Part shown: positions 23,992 to 31,182 of the stretch, one piece after another
Layout of the letters: each line of letters starts with the position of its first letter
Numbering within the stretch: the stretch's first letter is position 1
IMG/VR virus record: IMGVR_UViG_3300008452_001629
Location: 1 to 31,314 of that record
Source: a virus
Strand: one strand, 5' to 3'
Length of the DNA: 31,314 nucleotides
Notes under the pieces: generated by a model
Databases searched by the model: none
The model's input: the letters and a program-made list of their open reading frames with translations, nothing else
What the model was told of the DNA's origin: nothing
Translations under genes and position numbers: made by a program

Positions 23992-24402
23992 ATGGCAACA
24001 TCGGGAGTATTTAACGGCACGAACCTATTGATCAAAGTTGAAGGGACGGCCATTGCACACACAACATCGTGTTCATTGTCTATTTCACAAGACATTGCAG
24101 ATGCAACAACAAAAAATTCAGGCGGATGGTCTGAGGGAATCAGCGGTTTACGTTCAGGTGAAATTTCATTTGATGGTTTAGTAAACTACGCATCGGCTGC
24201 AAACGCTGAGGAATTAGTTGATTACGTATTGAATCGCACAATCATTACTTGCATATTCGGTACATCAGCAACAGGTGATGTGATTTACACAGCGGAAGGA
24301 TACATTGCATCAATTGAGCAATCAGCAGAAATGGAAGCAGCGGTGACATTCTCTGGATCAATCACATTGACAGGCGCAATCGTAAAATCAACAAACGCAT
24401 AA
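23992..24402 (+). CDS. Major tail tube protein (paralog 2)
   Basis: A 136-residue TP901-1-like tail tube protein: FNGTNLLIKVEGTAIAHTTSCSLS, DIADATTKNSGGWSEGISGLRSGEISFDGLVNY and the closing VTFSGSITLTGAIVKS. It has its own -7 box and a GC-rich terminator, and its codons are enriched in C-ending and CGT forms like the capsid gene. These are signs of heavy expression, so this is the better candidate for the main tube subunit. It is clearly paralogous to the preceding gene but divergent. Confidence 0.85.
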   Translation: MATSGVFNGTNLLIKVEGTAIAHTTSCSLSISQDIADATTKNSGGWSEGISGLRSGEISFDGLVNYASAANAEELVDYVLNRTIITCIFGTSATGDVIYTAEGYIASIEQSAEMEAAVTFSGSITLTGAIVKSTNA

Positions 24403-24422
24403 TTTGTTGAATTAAAATACAT

Positions 24423-24460
24423 CCCCTGCATCGGTAATATGGTGCAGGGGTTTAGAGTTT
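24423..24460 (+). terminator. Terminator after the major tail tube gene
   Basis: CCCCTGCA (24423-24430) pairs perfectly with TGCAGGGG (24443-24450) around a 12-base loop, followed by TTTAGAGTTT. The stem is strong; the T-tract is interrupted, so termination may be partial, allowing read-through into the tail chaperone genes. Confidence 0.75.
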
Positions 24461-24479
24461 ATCACCTAATCAAACACAA

Positions 24480-24869
24480 ATGGAAAATCGCAAACGTGGT
24501 TATTGTCAATTGAATATTGGCGGTCAAGATCGCACACTACATTTTTCGATGAATTTTTGGGTTGCATTTGAGGATGCAAGCGGATACAAAATTTCGGAAA
24601 TTGATCAAGTTTTTTCAAACGGAATTTCATTGAACACCATTCGTGCATTAGTTTATGCAGGATTATTGGCATATGATCAAGAAAATGGAATCAAACCTGA
24701 TTACAATATTTACACCGTTGGTTCGTGGATGGAGGATTTGCAGCCAGAATCATTGACATTATTAACAAACACATTAATGGAATCACGTGTTTTGGGTAAT
24801 GACTTAAATGCAGGAGTTCGCAGAAACGTTGAAAAATCCACAAAAAACCCAAAGCAGATCAACCCCTAA
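24480..24869 (+). CDS. Tail assembly chaperone, short form (G-like)
   Basis: A 129-residue tail assembly chaperone that coats the tape measure protein before tube polymerisation. Seen: RGYCQLNIGGQDRTLHFSMNFW, FEDASGYKISEID, NTIRALVYAGLLAYDQ. This matches the 'beta strand, F-x-x-N-x-x-x, then L-x-x-L-x-Y-A-x-L' pattern of siphophage chaperones. It lies between tail tube and tape measure genes. Near its end an A AAA AAC heptamer sits in frame 0 (codons ACA AAA AAC), so a fraction of ribosomes should shift to -1 and make a G-T fusion of 234 residues with the next frame. Confidence 0.85.
   Translation: MENRKRGYCQLNIGGQDRTLHFSMNFWVAFEDASGYKISEIDQVFSNGISLNTIRALVYAGLLAYDQENGIKPDYNIYTVGSWMEDLQPESLTLLTNTLMESRVLGNDLNAGVRRNVEKSTKNPKQINP
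24842..24848 (+). promoter_or_regulatory. Programmed -1 frameshift slippery site
   Basis: A AAA AAC, one of the canonical X XXY YYZ heptamers, correctly phased to the chaperone frame. Reading on from 24848 in -1 gives PKADQPLTWDRMLDFYIG with no stop, joining the downstream frame before its ATG. A modest stem (AGCA 24853-24856 with TGCT 24882-24885, and CCC/GGG inside) could act as a stimulator. Confidence 0.85.
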
Positions 24870-25183
24870 CGTGGGACAGAATGCTTGATTTTTATATAGG
24901 TCAGGCAGGTATTTCACCGGATCAGTTTTGGCGCAATACTTGGAAAGAAAATGCGTTGTTGGGGGAAAGTTGGAGTGTGAACGTAAATTTGAATTGGGAG
25001 ATGGCACGTTTCATTTCCACAATGATTGTCAATTCGAATGCCACCAAAAAATCACAGGTAATTTCACCTGATAAATTATTCTCGTTGCCACAGGATGTGT
25101 ATTTGGAGAAAGGCAAACCGAAATCAACACCGGAACAATTCAAAGCATTTTTAGAACAAATTGAAAAAAGTCAATCCAAATAA
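24848..25183 (+). CDS. Tail assembly chaperone frameshift extension (T-like)
   Basis: The -1 frame part, 111 residues after the slip at 24848. It has WDRMLDFYIGQAGISPDQFWRNTWKE, which fits the typical start of T-type extensions: an aromatic helix, then 'G-x-x-S-P-x-x-F-W'. The rest includes FISTMIVNS, KLFSLPQDVYLE and a Lys/Glu-rich helix. An ATG at 24881 would give a 100-residue protein, but separate translation is unlikely given the phased slippery site. Its stop lies in the loop of the terminator at 25172-25201. Confidence 0.82.
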   Translation, partial: PKADQPLTWDRMLDFYIGQAGISPDQFWRNTWKENALLGESWSVNVNLNWEMARFISTMIVNSNATKKSQVISPDKLFSLPQDVYLEKGKPKSTPEQFKAFLEQIEKSQSK

Positions 25184-25201
25184 TGGGTTGGCTTTTTTTT
25201 T
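25172..25201 (+). terminator. Terminator overlapping the chaperone stop
   Basis: CAATCC (25172-25177) pairs with GGGTTG (25185-25190, one G-U pair) around a seven-base loop that contains the stop codon. Nine T follow after GC. It is immediately followed by TAACTTTA (25201-25208), one base off TAnnTTTG, just before the tape measure ATG, so termination and re-initiation may be adjacent here. Confidence 0.65.
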
Positions 25202-25212
25202 AACTTTACATT

Positions 25213-27519
25213 ATGGCAGAGGAACTAAAAGTACGAATAACCGGTGACGCAACCGATTTTGATTTGGCATTATCGGATGCGCAAAAATCATTGGTTAAAT
25301 TTTCAAAGCAAGCAGCAGAATTGGGCAAAACAATGTCCACATATGTGACTGCGCCATTATTGGCGGCAGGTGCTGCATCAATTAAAATGGCATCCGATTT
25401 CAATGAATCATTGAATAAAGTGGATGTGTCATTTAAAAGCGCATCAGGATCAGTCACCGAATTTGCAAAAACATCTTTAAAATCATACGGTATTGCATCA
25501 GGTACGGCATTGGATATGGCATCCAATTTCGGAGATATGGCAACATCAATGGGATTGGGTGTTGGTGAGGCATCCAAATTGTCCACATCATTAGTTGGAT
25601 TGGCCGGTGATATGGCATCCTTTAAAAATATTCGAATTGATGTTGCACAAACAGCATTAAACGGAATTTTTACCGGTGAAACAGAATCATTGAAACGATT
25701 GGGTATTGTAATGACCGAAGCCAACGTGAAAGCATATGCGTTTTCACAGGGCATCACAAAGCAATACGATACAATGTCACAGGCAGAAAAGGTGATGTTG
25801 CGTTATCAATATGTGATGTCGGTGACAAAGAATGCACAGGGTGATTTTGCCAGAACAAACGAAAACGCAGCCAATCAGATGCGTATGTTTGGGGAAGGAA
25901 TGAAACAATTGAGTGCTGAAATTGGTCAGGTTATGTTGCCGGCAGTTACATCAATTACAAAGGCAGCAAATGGAATGATTACAGGATTTTCCGGTGCAAG
26001 TGAAGGCACAAAAGGATTTGTGGTTGCATTGGGATTAATTGCGGCAGGAACAGGGCCATTATTGTTTTTGGTTGGTACAATTGTTCCGAAAGTAATTGAG
26101 GGATTCAATTTAATGACAGCAGCAGCGGTTAAATTTAATTTAACATTAAAAACAGCCGGTGGAATTGCAGGATTAGCAACATTATTGGGATTGGCGGCAA
26201 CATCTGCATACGATTATGCAAAGGCAATGAATCCTGATAATAAGCTAACAGAGCAAGAAAAAAAGGATGCAAATGCGATTCGAGAAAAAAACAAACAAAT
26301 ATTAGCATCCATTGAATTGCTTAAAAAGCAAAAGGCAATGGCAGGTGGCCCGATTACCGGGATGAATACGGCACAGGGAATATCAAAAGAATCATATGAT
26401 ATTCAAATTGCAGCACAGCAAAAATTATTGACTCAAAACAATGCGTTAATTGCCGGAATTGAAAAGAAAGCAATTGCGGATGCAGCAGCCACAAAAATTG
26501 CTGATGCAGCGGCATTAAAAGAGCAACAAAGAATTTCGGGCGCATTAGGTGGTAAGAAAGCAAAAAAAGGAGCAAAAGCGGCAAAAGATCCAAATATCGA
26601 ATTATACAAAGATGATTTCGAATTTTATCAGGATTATTCAAAGCGATTGCAAGCCGAAAAGGATAGGGTTGCGAAAGAGGATTTGGCAGCATCAGATGCA
26701 ATGGCATCAAAATATTTAAGTGATCGCCAAAAAGAGGTTGAAAATTTAGCATCAACATATGATCAGCAAGTCGCAGCAAGACAGCGATTGCATCAAAGTA
26801 CAACAGCGATTGATGAAAAATACCAATCAGATAGAGCAGCAATGCAAGCCAAATTCGATGAAGAAGATTTGGCCGCAATGACTGAGAAATTTGATGAAGT
26901 AAATGCAGTTATTACCAAATTTGCAGATGAAGATGCAGCCACAGCAGCGGCAAATGTTGCGGCACAAATGGAAAAAATTATGGCCGTTGGTCAAATGGTT
27001 GCTGATGTAGCAGGGCAAGCATTTGGAGCATTAGGACAATCTATTGTTGATTCAATGGGATTGGCATCAACAGGATTGGAAGGATTTGCACAAGTAATGT
27101 TGCGCACATTGGTTGATTTAGGATCAATGATTTTAAAACAAATCATTATGAATCAGGCATCAGCAATGGCATCATCAATTGCATCAGCATCACAATCAGC
27201 GGCAGCAACAGGGCCATTGGCCGTATTTGCACAGCCAGCATTTATTGCAACGGCAGTTGGTGGAGTTTTAGCAGCATTTGCAGCCATTCCAAAGTTTGCG
27301 GCAGGTGGTATTGTATCAGGCCCAACAATGGGTTTGATGGGTGAATATCCGGGCGCAAAATCAAATCCAGAGGTGATTGCACCATTGTCTAAATTACAAG
27401 GGATGTTGGATCAAGGAAGCGGAGGCAATACAGCAATGACAGGTGAATTTGTATTGCGTGGTCAGGATTTGGTAGTGGCATTAGCAAGAGCAGAAAAGCA
27501 ACGAAATAGAATTGGATAA
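25213..27519 (+). CDS. Tape measure protein
   Basis: A 768-residue tail length-determining protein. N-terminal LKVRITGDATDFDLALSDAQ and the helical YVTAPLLAAGAASIKMASDFNESL are typical phage tape measure starts. A hydrophobic stretch (about 265-300, GFVVALGLIAAGTGPLLFLVGTIVPKV in parts) may help DNA enter the host. A long Ala/Lys/Glu coiled-coil region (about 340-590) precedes a hydrophobic C-terminal part and the closing AAGGIVSGPTMGLMGEYPGAK. From the usual rule of about 0.15 nm per residue, the tail should be near 110-115 nm. It follows the chaperone pair, as in most siphophages. Confidence 0.93.
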   Translation: MAEELKVRITGDATDFDLALSDAQKSLVKFSKQAAELGKTMSTYVTAPLLAAGAASIKMASDFNESLNKVDVSFKSASGSVTEFAKTSLKSYGIASGTALDMASNFGDMATSMGLGVGEASKLSTSLVGLAGDMASFKNIRIDVAQTALNGIFTGETESLKRLGIVMTEANVKAYAFSQGITKQYDTMSQAEKVMLRYQYVMSVTKNAQGDFARTNENAANQMRMFGEGMKQLSAEIGQVMLPAVTSITKAANGMITGFSGASEGTKGFVVALGLIAAGTGPLLFLVGTIVPKVIEGFNLMTAAAVKFNLTLKTAGGIAGLATLLGLAATSAYDYAKAMNPDNKLTEQEKKDANAIREKNKQILASIELLKKQKAMAGGPITGMNTAQGISKESYDIQIAAQQKLLTQNNALIAGIEKKAIADAAATKIADAAALKEQQRISGALGGKKAKKGAKAAKDPNIELYKDDFEFYQDYSKRLQAEKDRVAKEDLAASDAMASKYLSDRQKEVENLASTYDQQVAARQRLHQSTTAIDEKYQSDRAAMQAKFDEEDLAAMTEKFDEVNAVITKFADEDAATAAANVAAQMEKIMAVGQMVADVAGQAFGALGQSIVDSMGLASTGLEGFAQVMLRTLVDLGSMILKQIIMNQASAMASSIASASQSAAATGPLAVFAQPAFIATAVGGVLAAFAAIPKFAAGGIVSGPTMGLMGEYPGAKSNPEVIAPLSKLQGMLDQGSGGNTAMTGEFVLRGQDLVVALARAEKQRNRIG

Positions 27520-27521
27520 TT

Positions 27522-29450
27522 ATGGCATACGGTGTGAAATATCGTTTGGAATTTGCCGACATAAAAGGCAACAAACGAAAGGTTGAGATTTTCAAAAATG
27601 GGTACACCGGTGAGGTTTTACCAATGATTGGAACAGGTGAGCCGGTTGAAATAGAGTGGAAGGCTGAGGAGGATTTATATGAGCCATTGATTGGATCATT
27701 ATGCACGTTGAATTTATTAGTAACGGATGATGTTACCTATGATGATTTTTATCTGTATGATGAACGTGAATACAAAGTGGTGGTTTATTTTGAGGCATCG
27801 GCCGGATCGTGGCAAACATATTGGTCAGGATGGGTTGTAAACGATTTATATTCACAGGCATTGGTTTCCACACCATATTCATTGTCAATCACAGCAACAG
27901 ACAATTTGGGGCAATTAGATGGGTATGATACGTGGATGCCGGCAGTCACGGTTGATAATCAAACCCTTTGGAAATTTATGTGGAATGCATTGGCCAATTT
28001 ACAATTGGGTTATGACATCTACATCAGCAATGATTTAAGAATTTCAACAGATACAGCGTGGAAAAACGTATTTGATCAGATTACAATCAAAAAATCAGGA
28101 TTTTACAATAATTCATACATTATCAATGATTCAAAAATGACATTGCGTTCAATTTTACTTGGATTCAATTGCCGTATTTTTCAATCATTTGGCCGTTGGT
28201 ATATTGTCAATTGTTCCTCTTATGGTGATCAACGAATCATTGCAGGCATACAAGCAGGAACATACACAGGATCAGGTATTTTAACAGCCAAACAAGGGTT
28301 TTTAAATGCAGGATCAGAGGAAATCAAATATTGGATTTATAATGCATCTGGGGTTGAGCAATCAACGGTGACAACCAATATGTTGAAAGTTGTGCCAACA
28401 AATATGCAGCCGATTGGTCAAAATTTGTTTAGAACACCACGCAGGCCGGTCAAAAAATATCAGGAAATTGTTGATATTTCACAGCAACAGGATGATTTAA
28501 ATTTGAACGCATCGTTTGAATTTGACTATGAGAATTGGACAACAACATTGGTGACAACGGAATTTGTACCTGTTCCATTTGCCGGGCGCAAATCACTTAA
28601 ATATGTAGGCACAAGCGCATTGGGTGTTTACACGGTAAGATTGTCAAGCACAGGGGCAGCATCAGCCATAAAAGGGAATCAATATCAGGTTTTAATTTCA
28701 GTTAATATTGACAGAGGCGGAAGCGATAACAGATTGCCGTGGTTTTTACGTATTGAATATTCACCGGGTGTTTATACATATTGGAGTAATGTGAATAAAA
28801 CTTGGGGTACATCACCGGGATCAGTTTTATGGAATGAAACGCAAGTTGTTGGAGCAGGTAGATTTGAAACGTTTAAATTCACAACAGGTGCAGCACCAGA
28901 ACCCGGCACAATGCAATTGGGTTTTTCATATCCATATATTGATGCACCGGGATCATACACAGGGATGTATTTGGACAATTGTGCAGTTAGAAATATTGAT
29001 AGGGATCAAAACGTTTATAAAGAGGCTTGGTTTATTCGGGAGCAATCAGGCACATTTGTGACATCTGATGTTTTAGAACATACAGGTGTGGTTCAGGCTG
29101 ATTTGGATTCCGTTGTATTTTTAGGGGCATTTACGGACAACAATGCATTTAAACGTGCGCAGGATGCCAATGGTTTATTTTTGGAACAGATTGTCACGCA
29201 ACAAAGATTGAATGATTTCAGGCAATATTCAATGCAATATGAAGGGGATTTGTACAATATGGATGATTATTCTGTGATGACTATGGCCCATAAATTATGG
29301 ATCAAATTTCCGACATTAACAGAAACAGATTCAGCCATTGTTGATTCAATCCGGGTGCAGTTAAAATCAAATCTTTACACGTGTCAATTTCATATTCCAA
29401 ATAATTACACGGATGTTGAAAGCACATATAGGGTTTCATATCAGGAATAA
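27522..29450 (+). CDS. Distal tail / baseplate protein
   Basis: A 642-residue protein right after the tape measure gene, the usual place of Dit/Tal-type tip proteins. The N-terminal part (about 1-140) is beta-rich (VKYRLEFADIKGNKRKVEIF, GEPVEIEWKAEEDLYEPLIGS in parts, YWSGWVVNDLY). A helical-beta middle follows. Residues about 325-490 look like a jelly-roll carbohydrate-binding-like module (LNASFEFDYENWTT...FAGRKSLKYVG...MYLDNCAV). A C-terminal part has TYRVSY at the end. Hub and possible sugar binding are inferred from position and shape, not from a named motif. The gene ends before the structured 166-base gap. Confidence 0.75.
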   Translation: MAYGVKYRLEFADIKGNKRKVEIFKNGYTGEVLPMIGTGEPVEIEWKAEEDLYEPLIGSLCTLNLLVTDDVTYDDFYLYDEREYKVVVYFEASAGSWQTYWSGWVVNDLYSQALVSTPYSLSITATDNLGQLDGYDTWMPAVTVDNQTLWKFMWNALANLQLGYDIYISNDLRISTDTAWKNVFDQITIKKSGFYNNSYIINDSKMTLRSILLGFNCRIFQSFGRWYIVNCSSYGDQRIIAGIQAGTYTGSGILTAKQGFLNAGSEEIKYWIYNASGVEQSTVTTNMLKVVPTNMQPIGQNLFRTPRRPVKKYQEIVDISQQQDDLNLNASFEFDYENWTTTLVTTEFVPVPFAGRKSLKYVGTSALGVYTVRLSSTGAASAIKGNQYQVLISVNIDRGGSDNRLPWFLRIEYSPGVYTYWSNVNKTWGTSPGSVLWNETQVVGAGRFETFKFTTGAAPEPGTMQLGFSYPYIDAPGSYTGMYLDNCAVRNIDRDQNVYKEAWFIREQSGTFVTSDVLEHTGVVQADLDSVVFLGAFTDNNAFKRAQDANGLFLEQIVTQQRLNDFRQYSMQYEGDLYNMDDYSVMTMAHKLWIKFPTLTETDSAIVDSIRVQLKSNLYTCQFHIPNNYTDVESTYRVSYQE

Positions 29451-29478
29451 TTTTGTTTTTCATAGGTTTAGGAGTGCG

Positions 29479-29508
29479 CATCCGTTCATCCTATGGGTGA
29501 ATCGGATG
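29479..29508 (+). repeat. Strong imperfect hairpin downstream of the tail gene
   Basis: CATCCGTTCATCC (29479-29491) pairs with GGGTGAATCGGATG (29495-29508) with one bulged T and one G-U pair, a 13-pair stem with a TAT loop. No T-tract follows, so it is not itself a Rho-independent terminator; the real one comes at 29529. It may protect the 3' end of the tail transcript or be part of a small RNA. Confidence 0.6.
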
Positions 29509-29528
29509 TTGATTAGGTTGAATGCAGA

Positions 29529-29565
29529 ATGGTCGTGGAATTATCTACGGCCATTTTTGTTTTAT
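29529..29565 (+). terminator. Terminator of the tail operon
   Basis: ATGGTCGT (29529-29536) pairs with ACGGCCAT (29547-29554, one G-U pair), followed by TTTTTGTTTTA. It closes the structural operon just before the second late-type promoter. Confidence 0.8.
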
Positions 29566-29568
29566 TTG

Positions 29569-29603
29569 TCGGTTTTGCTAATTAGTTAAATGACTAATTT
29601 TGA
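29569..29603 (+). promoter_or_regulatory. Late-type promoter, copy 2
   Basis: Starts TCGGTTTTG, then CTAATTAG (29578-29585), and ends in the -7 box TAATTTTG (29595-29602). CTAATT recurs at 29594. It is the near-identical partner of 12621-12654, differing by one inserted G and three base changes. It lies between the tail terminator and the phosphoesterase ATG at 29617. Confidence 0.7.
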
Positions 29604-29616
29604 AAAAAAACTACAA

Positions 29617-30600
29617 ATGGGTTTAAAACACGATCAAATCAAGGATCATTTTTTTTCATCGCCATTATCAATGAAACATTTTTCGGAAAAATACCACGAA
29701 ACGTATGGGTATGCAGATGCAAAGCAAATGCGAAAAATGATGAGCCGATACAATATTTTATCACGTGTAAGGGCTGAAAAGACATTGGCTGATTTACCAA
29801 AGGCACAAATCGAAACATTAACGTGGGAGGAAATTGATAATTTTGGAATTGAGCCATCAATTGGTAAAGAATACACATCGGCACGATTACCTGATAATTT
29901 AAAGAAAATTGGCATATTATCGGACATTCACGTTCCGTTCCATTCAGTTGAAGCCGTTGTGTGTGCCATTAAGTATTTAAAGGATCAAAACATTGATTGT
30001 TTGTATCTAAATGGCGACATTTTTGATATGTATAGTCAGTCCAGACACGAGAAAGAAAAAGATTTGAGGGATTTGCCACGTGAAATTGAAATGGGCCGTA
30101 ATTTTTTGCAAAAACTGCGTGATATATTTCCTGCAATACCAATTTATTATAAAATGGGTAATCACGAAAATCGTTGGCAAAGATATTTAAACGAACAAGC
30201 AGAGGAATTTGCCCAATTACACGAAATGCAATTTGAGCAATTTTTTAGATTGGATGTATTGGACATTAAATATGTTCCTGATTGGCAGGGAATTGAAATG
30301 GGCGATTTGTTGGTGTGTCACGGTCACGAATTGATGGCCGGTGGAATGAATCCATCGCAAAGCACGTTCAATAAAACGTTCTGCAATACGTTGATTGGAC
30401 ACGTTCACAGAACAACAAACACCATTAAAAAGACAGGTTTTAAACAATACATCCACACGTATTCCACAGGATGTTTGACACAATTATCACCAAAATACTA
30501 TCCATTTGCACAGCACAATCACGGGTTTGCATTAGTAATGATCACCGATGGGAAGGCAAAGGTTGAAAATCTAATGATAAAAGATGGAAAAATTGTGTAG
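29617..30600 (+). CDS. Calcineurin-like metallophosphoesterase with N-terminal helical domain
   Basis: A 327-residue protein. The N-terminal about 90 residues are helical and basic (SMKHFSEKYHETYGYADAKQMRKMM), with a helix-turn-helix look. The phosphoesterase domain (about 97-327) has all metal-binding blocks: GILSDIHVP (Asp103, His105), LNGDIFD (Asp134), KMGNHENRW (Asn182, His183), VCHGHE (His235) and IGHVHRT (His262, His264). It should be an active dinuclear phosphatase or nuclease; the substrate is unknown. ATG 29617 is chosen because the in-frame ATG at 29590 lies within the promoter and would precede the transcript. It is a single-gene unit between two terminators, a layout typical of accessory genes. 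Confidence 0.88.
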   Translation: MGLKHDQIKDHFFSSPLSMKHFSEKYHETYGYADAKQMRKMMSRYNILSRVRAEKTLADLPKAQIETLTWEEIDNFGIEPSIGKEYTSARLPDNLKKIGILSDIHVPFHSVEAVVCAIKYLKDQNIDCLYLNGDIFDMYSQSRHEKEKDLRDLPREIEMGRNFLQKLRDIFPAIPIYYKMGNHENRWQRYLNEQAEEFAQLHEMQFEQFFRLDVLDIKYVPDWQGIEMGDLLVCHGHELMAGGMNPSQSTFNKTFCNTLIGHVHRTTNTIKKTGFKQYIHTYSTGCLTQLSPKYYPFAQHNHGFALVMITDGKAKVENLMIKDGKIV

Positions 30601-30648
30601 TTTTGCATTGGTAGTAAAGGTTTAATGATTCATACAGTTGTTGTTTAG

Positions 30649-30681
30649 AAAGGGCAGATCCGATGGGTTTGCCCTTTTTTT
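30649..30681 (+). terminator. Terminator after the phosphoesterase gene
   Basis: AAAGGGCA-type stem: AGGGCA (30651-30656) pairs with TGCCCT (30670-30675), with two flanking A-T pairs, followed by a T-run to 30681. It closes the last rightward structural/accessory unit. Confidence 0.85.
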
Positions 30682-30697
30682 ATTACACTATTTTTTT

Positions 30698-30745
30698 AAT
30701 AGGTTTTTAATAGGTAACCTATTTTTTACCTATTTTTTACATATT
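30698..30745 (+). repeat. Symmetric AATAGGT heptamer array (operator or iterons)
   Basis: AATAGGT occurs at 30698-30704 and 30709-30715, and its reverse complement ACCTATT at 30717-30723 and 30728-30734. The four copies are arranged in dyad symmetry around 30716, with 11-base steps in each arm. A weaker copy, ACATATT, follows at 30739-30745, again 11 bases on. Steps of one helical turn suggest side-by-side binding of a regulator or replication protein on one face of the DNA. Confidence 0.75.
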
Positions 30746-30789
30746 TTATGACCGTTAAATAAATAATTGATATTTTTTTGATTATTTTT

Positions 30790-30829
30790 GTTTGAAATTG
30801 TTTGAAATCAAAATAAAAGTGTAATTTTA
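30790..30829 (+). promoter_or_regulatory. Candidate early promoter with duplicated GTTTGAAAT
   Basis: GTTTGAAAT occurs at 30790-30798 and again at 30800-30808. TTTG of the second copy (30801-30804) lies 17 bases before TAATTTTA (30822-30829), which is one base off TAnnTTTG. The next gene's ATG is at 30851 after a CAA-rich leader. Best candidate for the promoter of the early block. Confidence 0.55.
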
Positions 30830-30850
30830 CATCAACAAACAACAACAACA

Positions 30851-31132
30851 ATGGAAAACATAGCAAAATCATTAGAAAACAAAACAATTTTAGTTGTCAA
30901 TGCAACAACACGTGTTAATTCAGTTTCAAAAAAATCAAGAATTACAAATCAATTAATAGCATTAGGATCAATTGTTTTTGAAAGAAATGATGGTGTATTT
31001 TTTGGGCCATTAAATTTTTTGGATTCAGAATGGCGAGCATTTTACAGATTTGAAAATAATACAATTGAAATTGACCAATTTAAAAAACCACAATCAAAAT
31101 CAATTACAATTAAGGAATTTAAAATAGTATAA
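30851..31132 (+). CDS. Unknown small basic protein, first gene of the early unit
   Basis: A 93-residue basic protein (pattern TILVVNATTRVNSVSKKSRITNQLIALGSIVF, then DGVFFGPLNFLDSEWRAFYRFENN, then a Lys/Ile tail; in parts). Probably alpha/beta with no membrane span or metal motif. It follows the regulatory gap with the heptamer array and the candidate early promoter and has an AACAACAACAACA leader. An early takeover or regulatory role is plausible from position only. No family is recognised. Confidence 0.65.
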   Translation: MENIAKSLENKTILVVNATTRVNSVSKKSRITNQLIALGSIVFERNDGVFFGPLNFLDSEWRAFYRFENNTIEIDQFKKPQSKSITIKEFKIV

Positions 31133-31143
31133 AACAACACCGA

Positions 31144-31161
31144 GCCGGGCGGATTCCCGGC
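31144..31161 (+). repeat. GC-rich hairpin in the leader of the last gene
   Basis: GCCGGG (31144-31149) pairs perfectly with CCCGGC (31156-31161) around CGGATT. It is a conspicuous all-GC stem in an AT-rich genome, located between two early genes and followed by AACCTTTT. It may slow transcription or shield the upstream mRNA; the four-T tail is weak for a terminator. Confidence 0.5.
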
Positions 31162-31182
31162 AACCTTTTAAACAACAACAAT

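Noticed and set aside
24881-25183. Separate gene starting at ATG 24881
   Set aside because: The phased slippery heptamer and open -1 frame upstream of this ATG make it the 3' part of a frameshift product.
25206-25757. Long open frame on the minus strand opposite the tape measure gene (183 codons)
   Set aside because: It mirrors the Ala/Ser-rich coding sequence of the + strand gene, has an unstructured Asn/Asp/Ala composition and no leader; all clear genes are on the + strand.
29461-29508. Apparent H-type pseudoknot (CATAGG/CCTATG interleaved with CATCCG/CGGATG)
   Set aside because: The second pair belongs to a much longer 13-pair hairpin (29479-29508) that also uses the bases of CCTATG, so a simple hairpin is the better explanation.
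29590-29616. Upstream in-frame ATG for the phosphoesterase
   Set aside because: It overlaps the -7 box at 29595-29602 and would lie before the expected transcript start.
31141-31170. Resemblance of CCCGGCAACC to part of the SAM-I riboswitch
   Set aside because: Only ten bases match; the closing helix, kink-turn partner and other SAM-I stems are missing.
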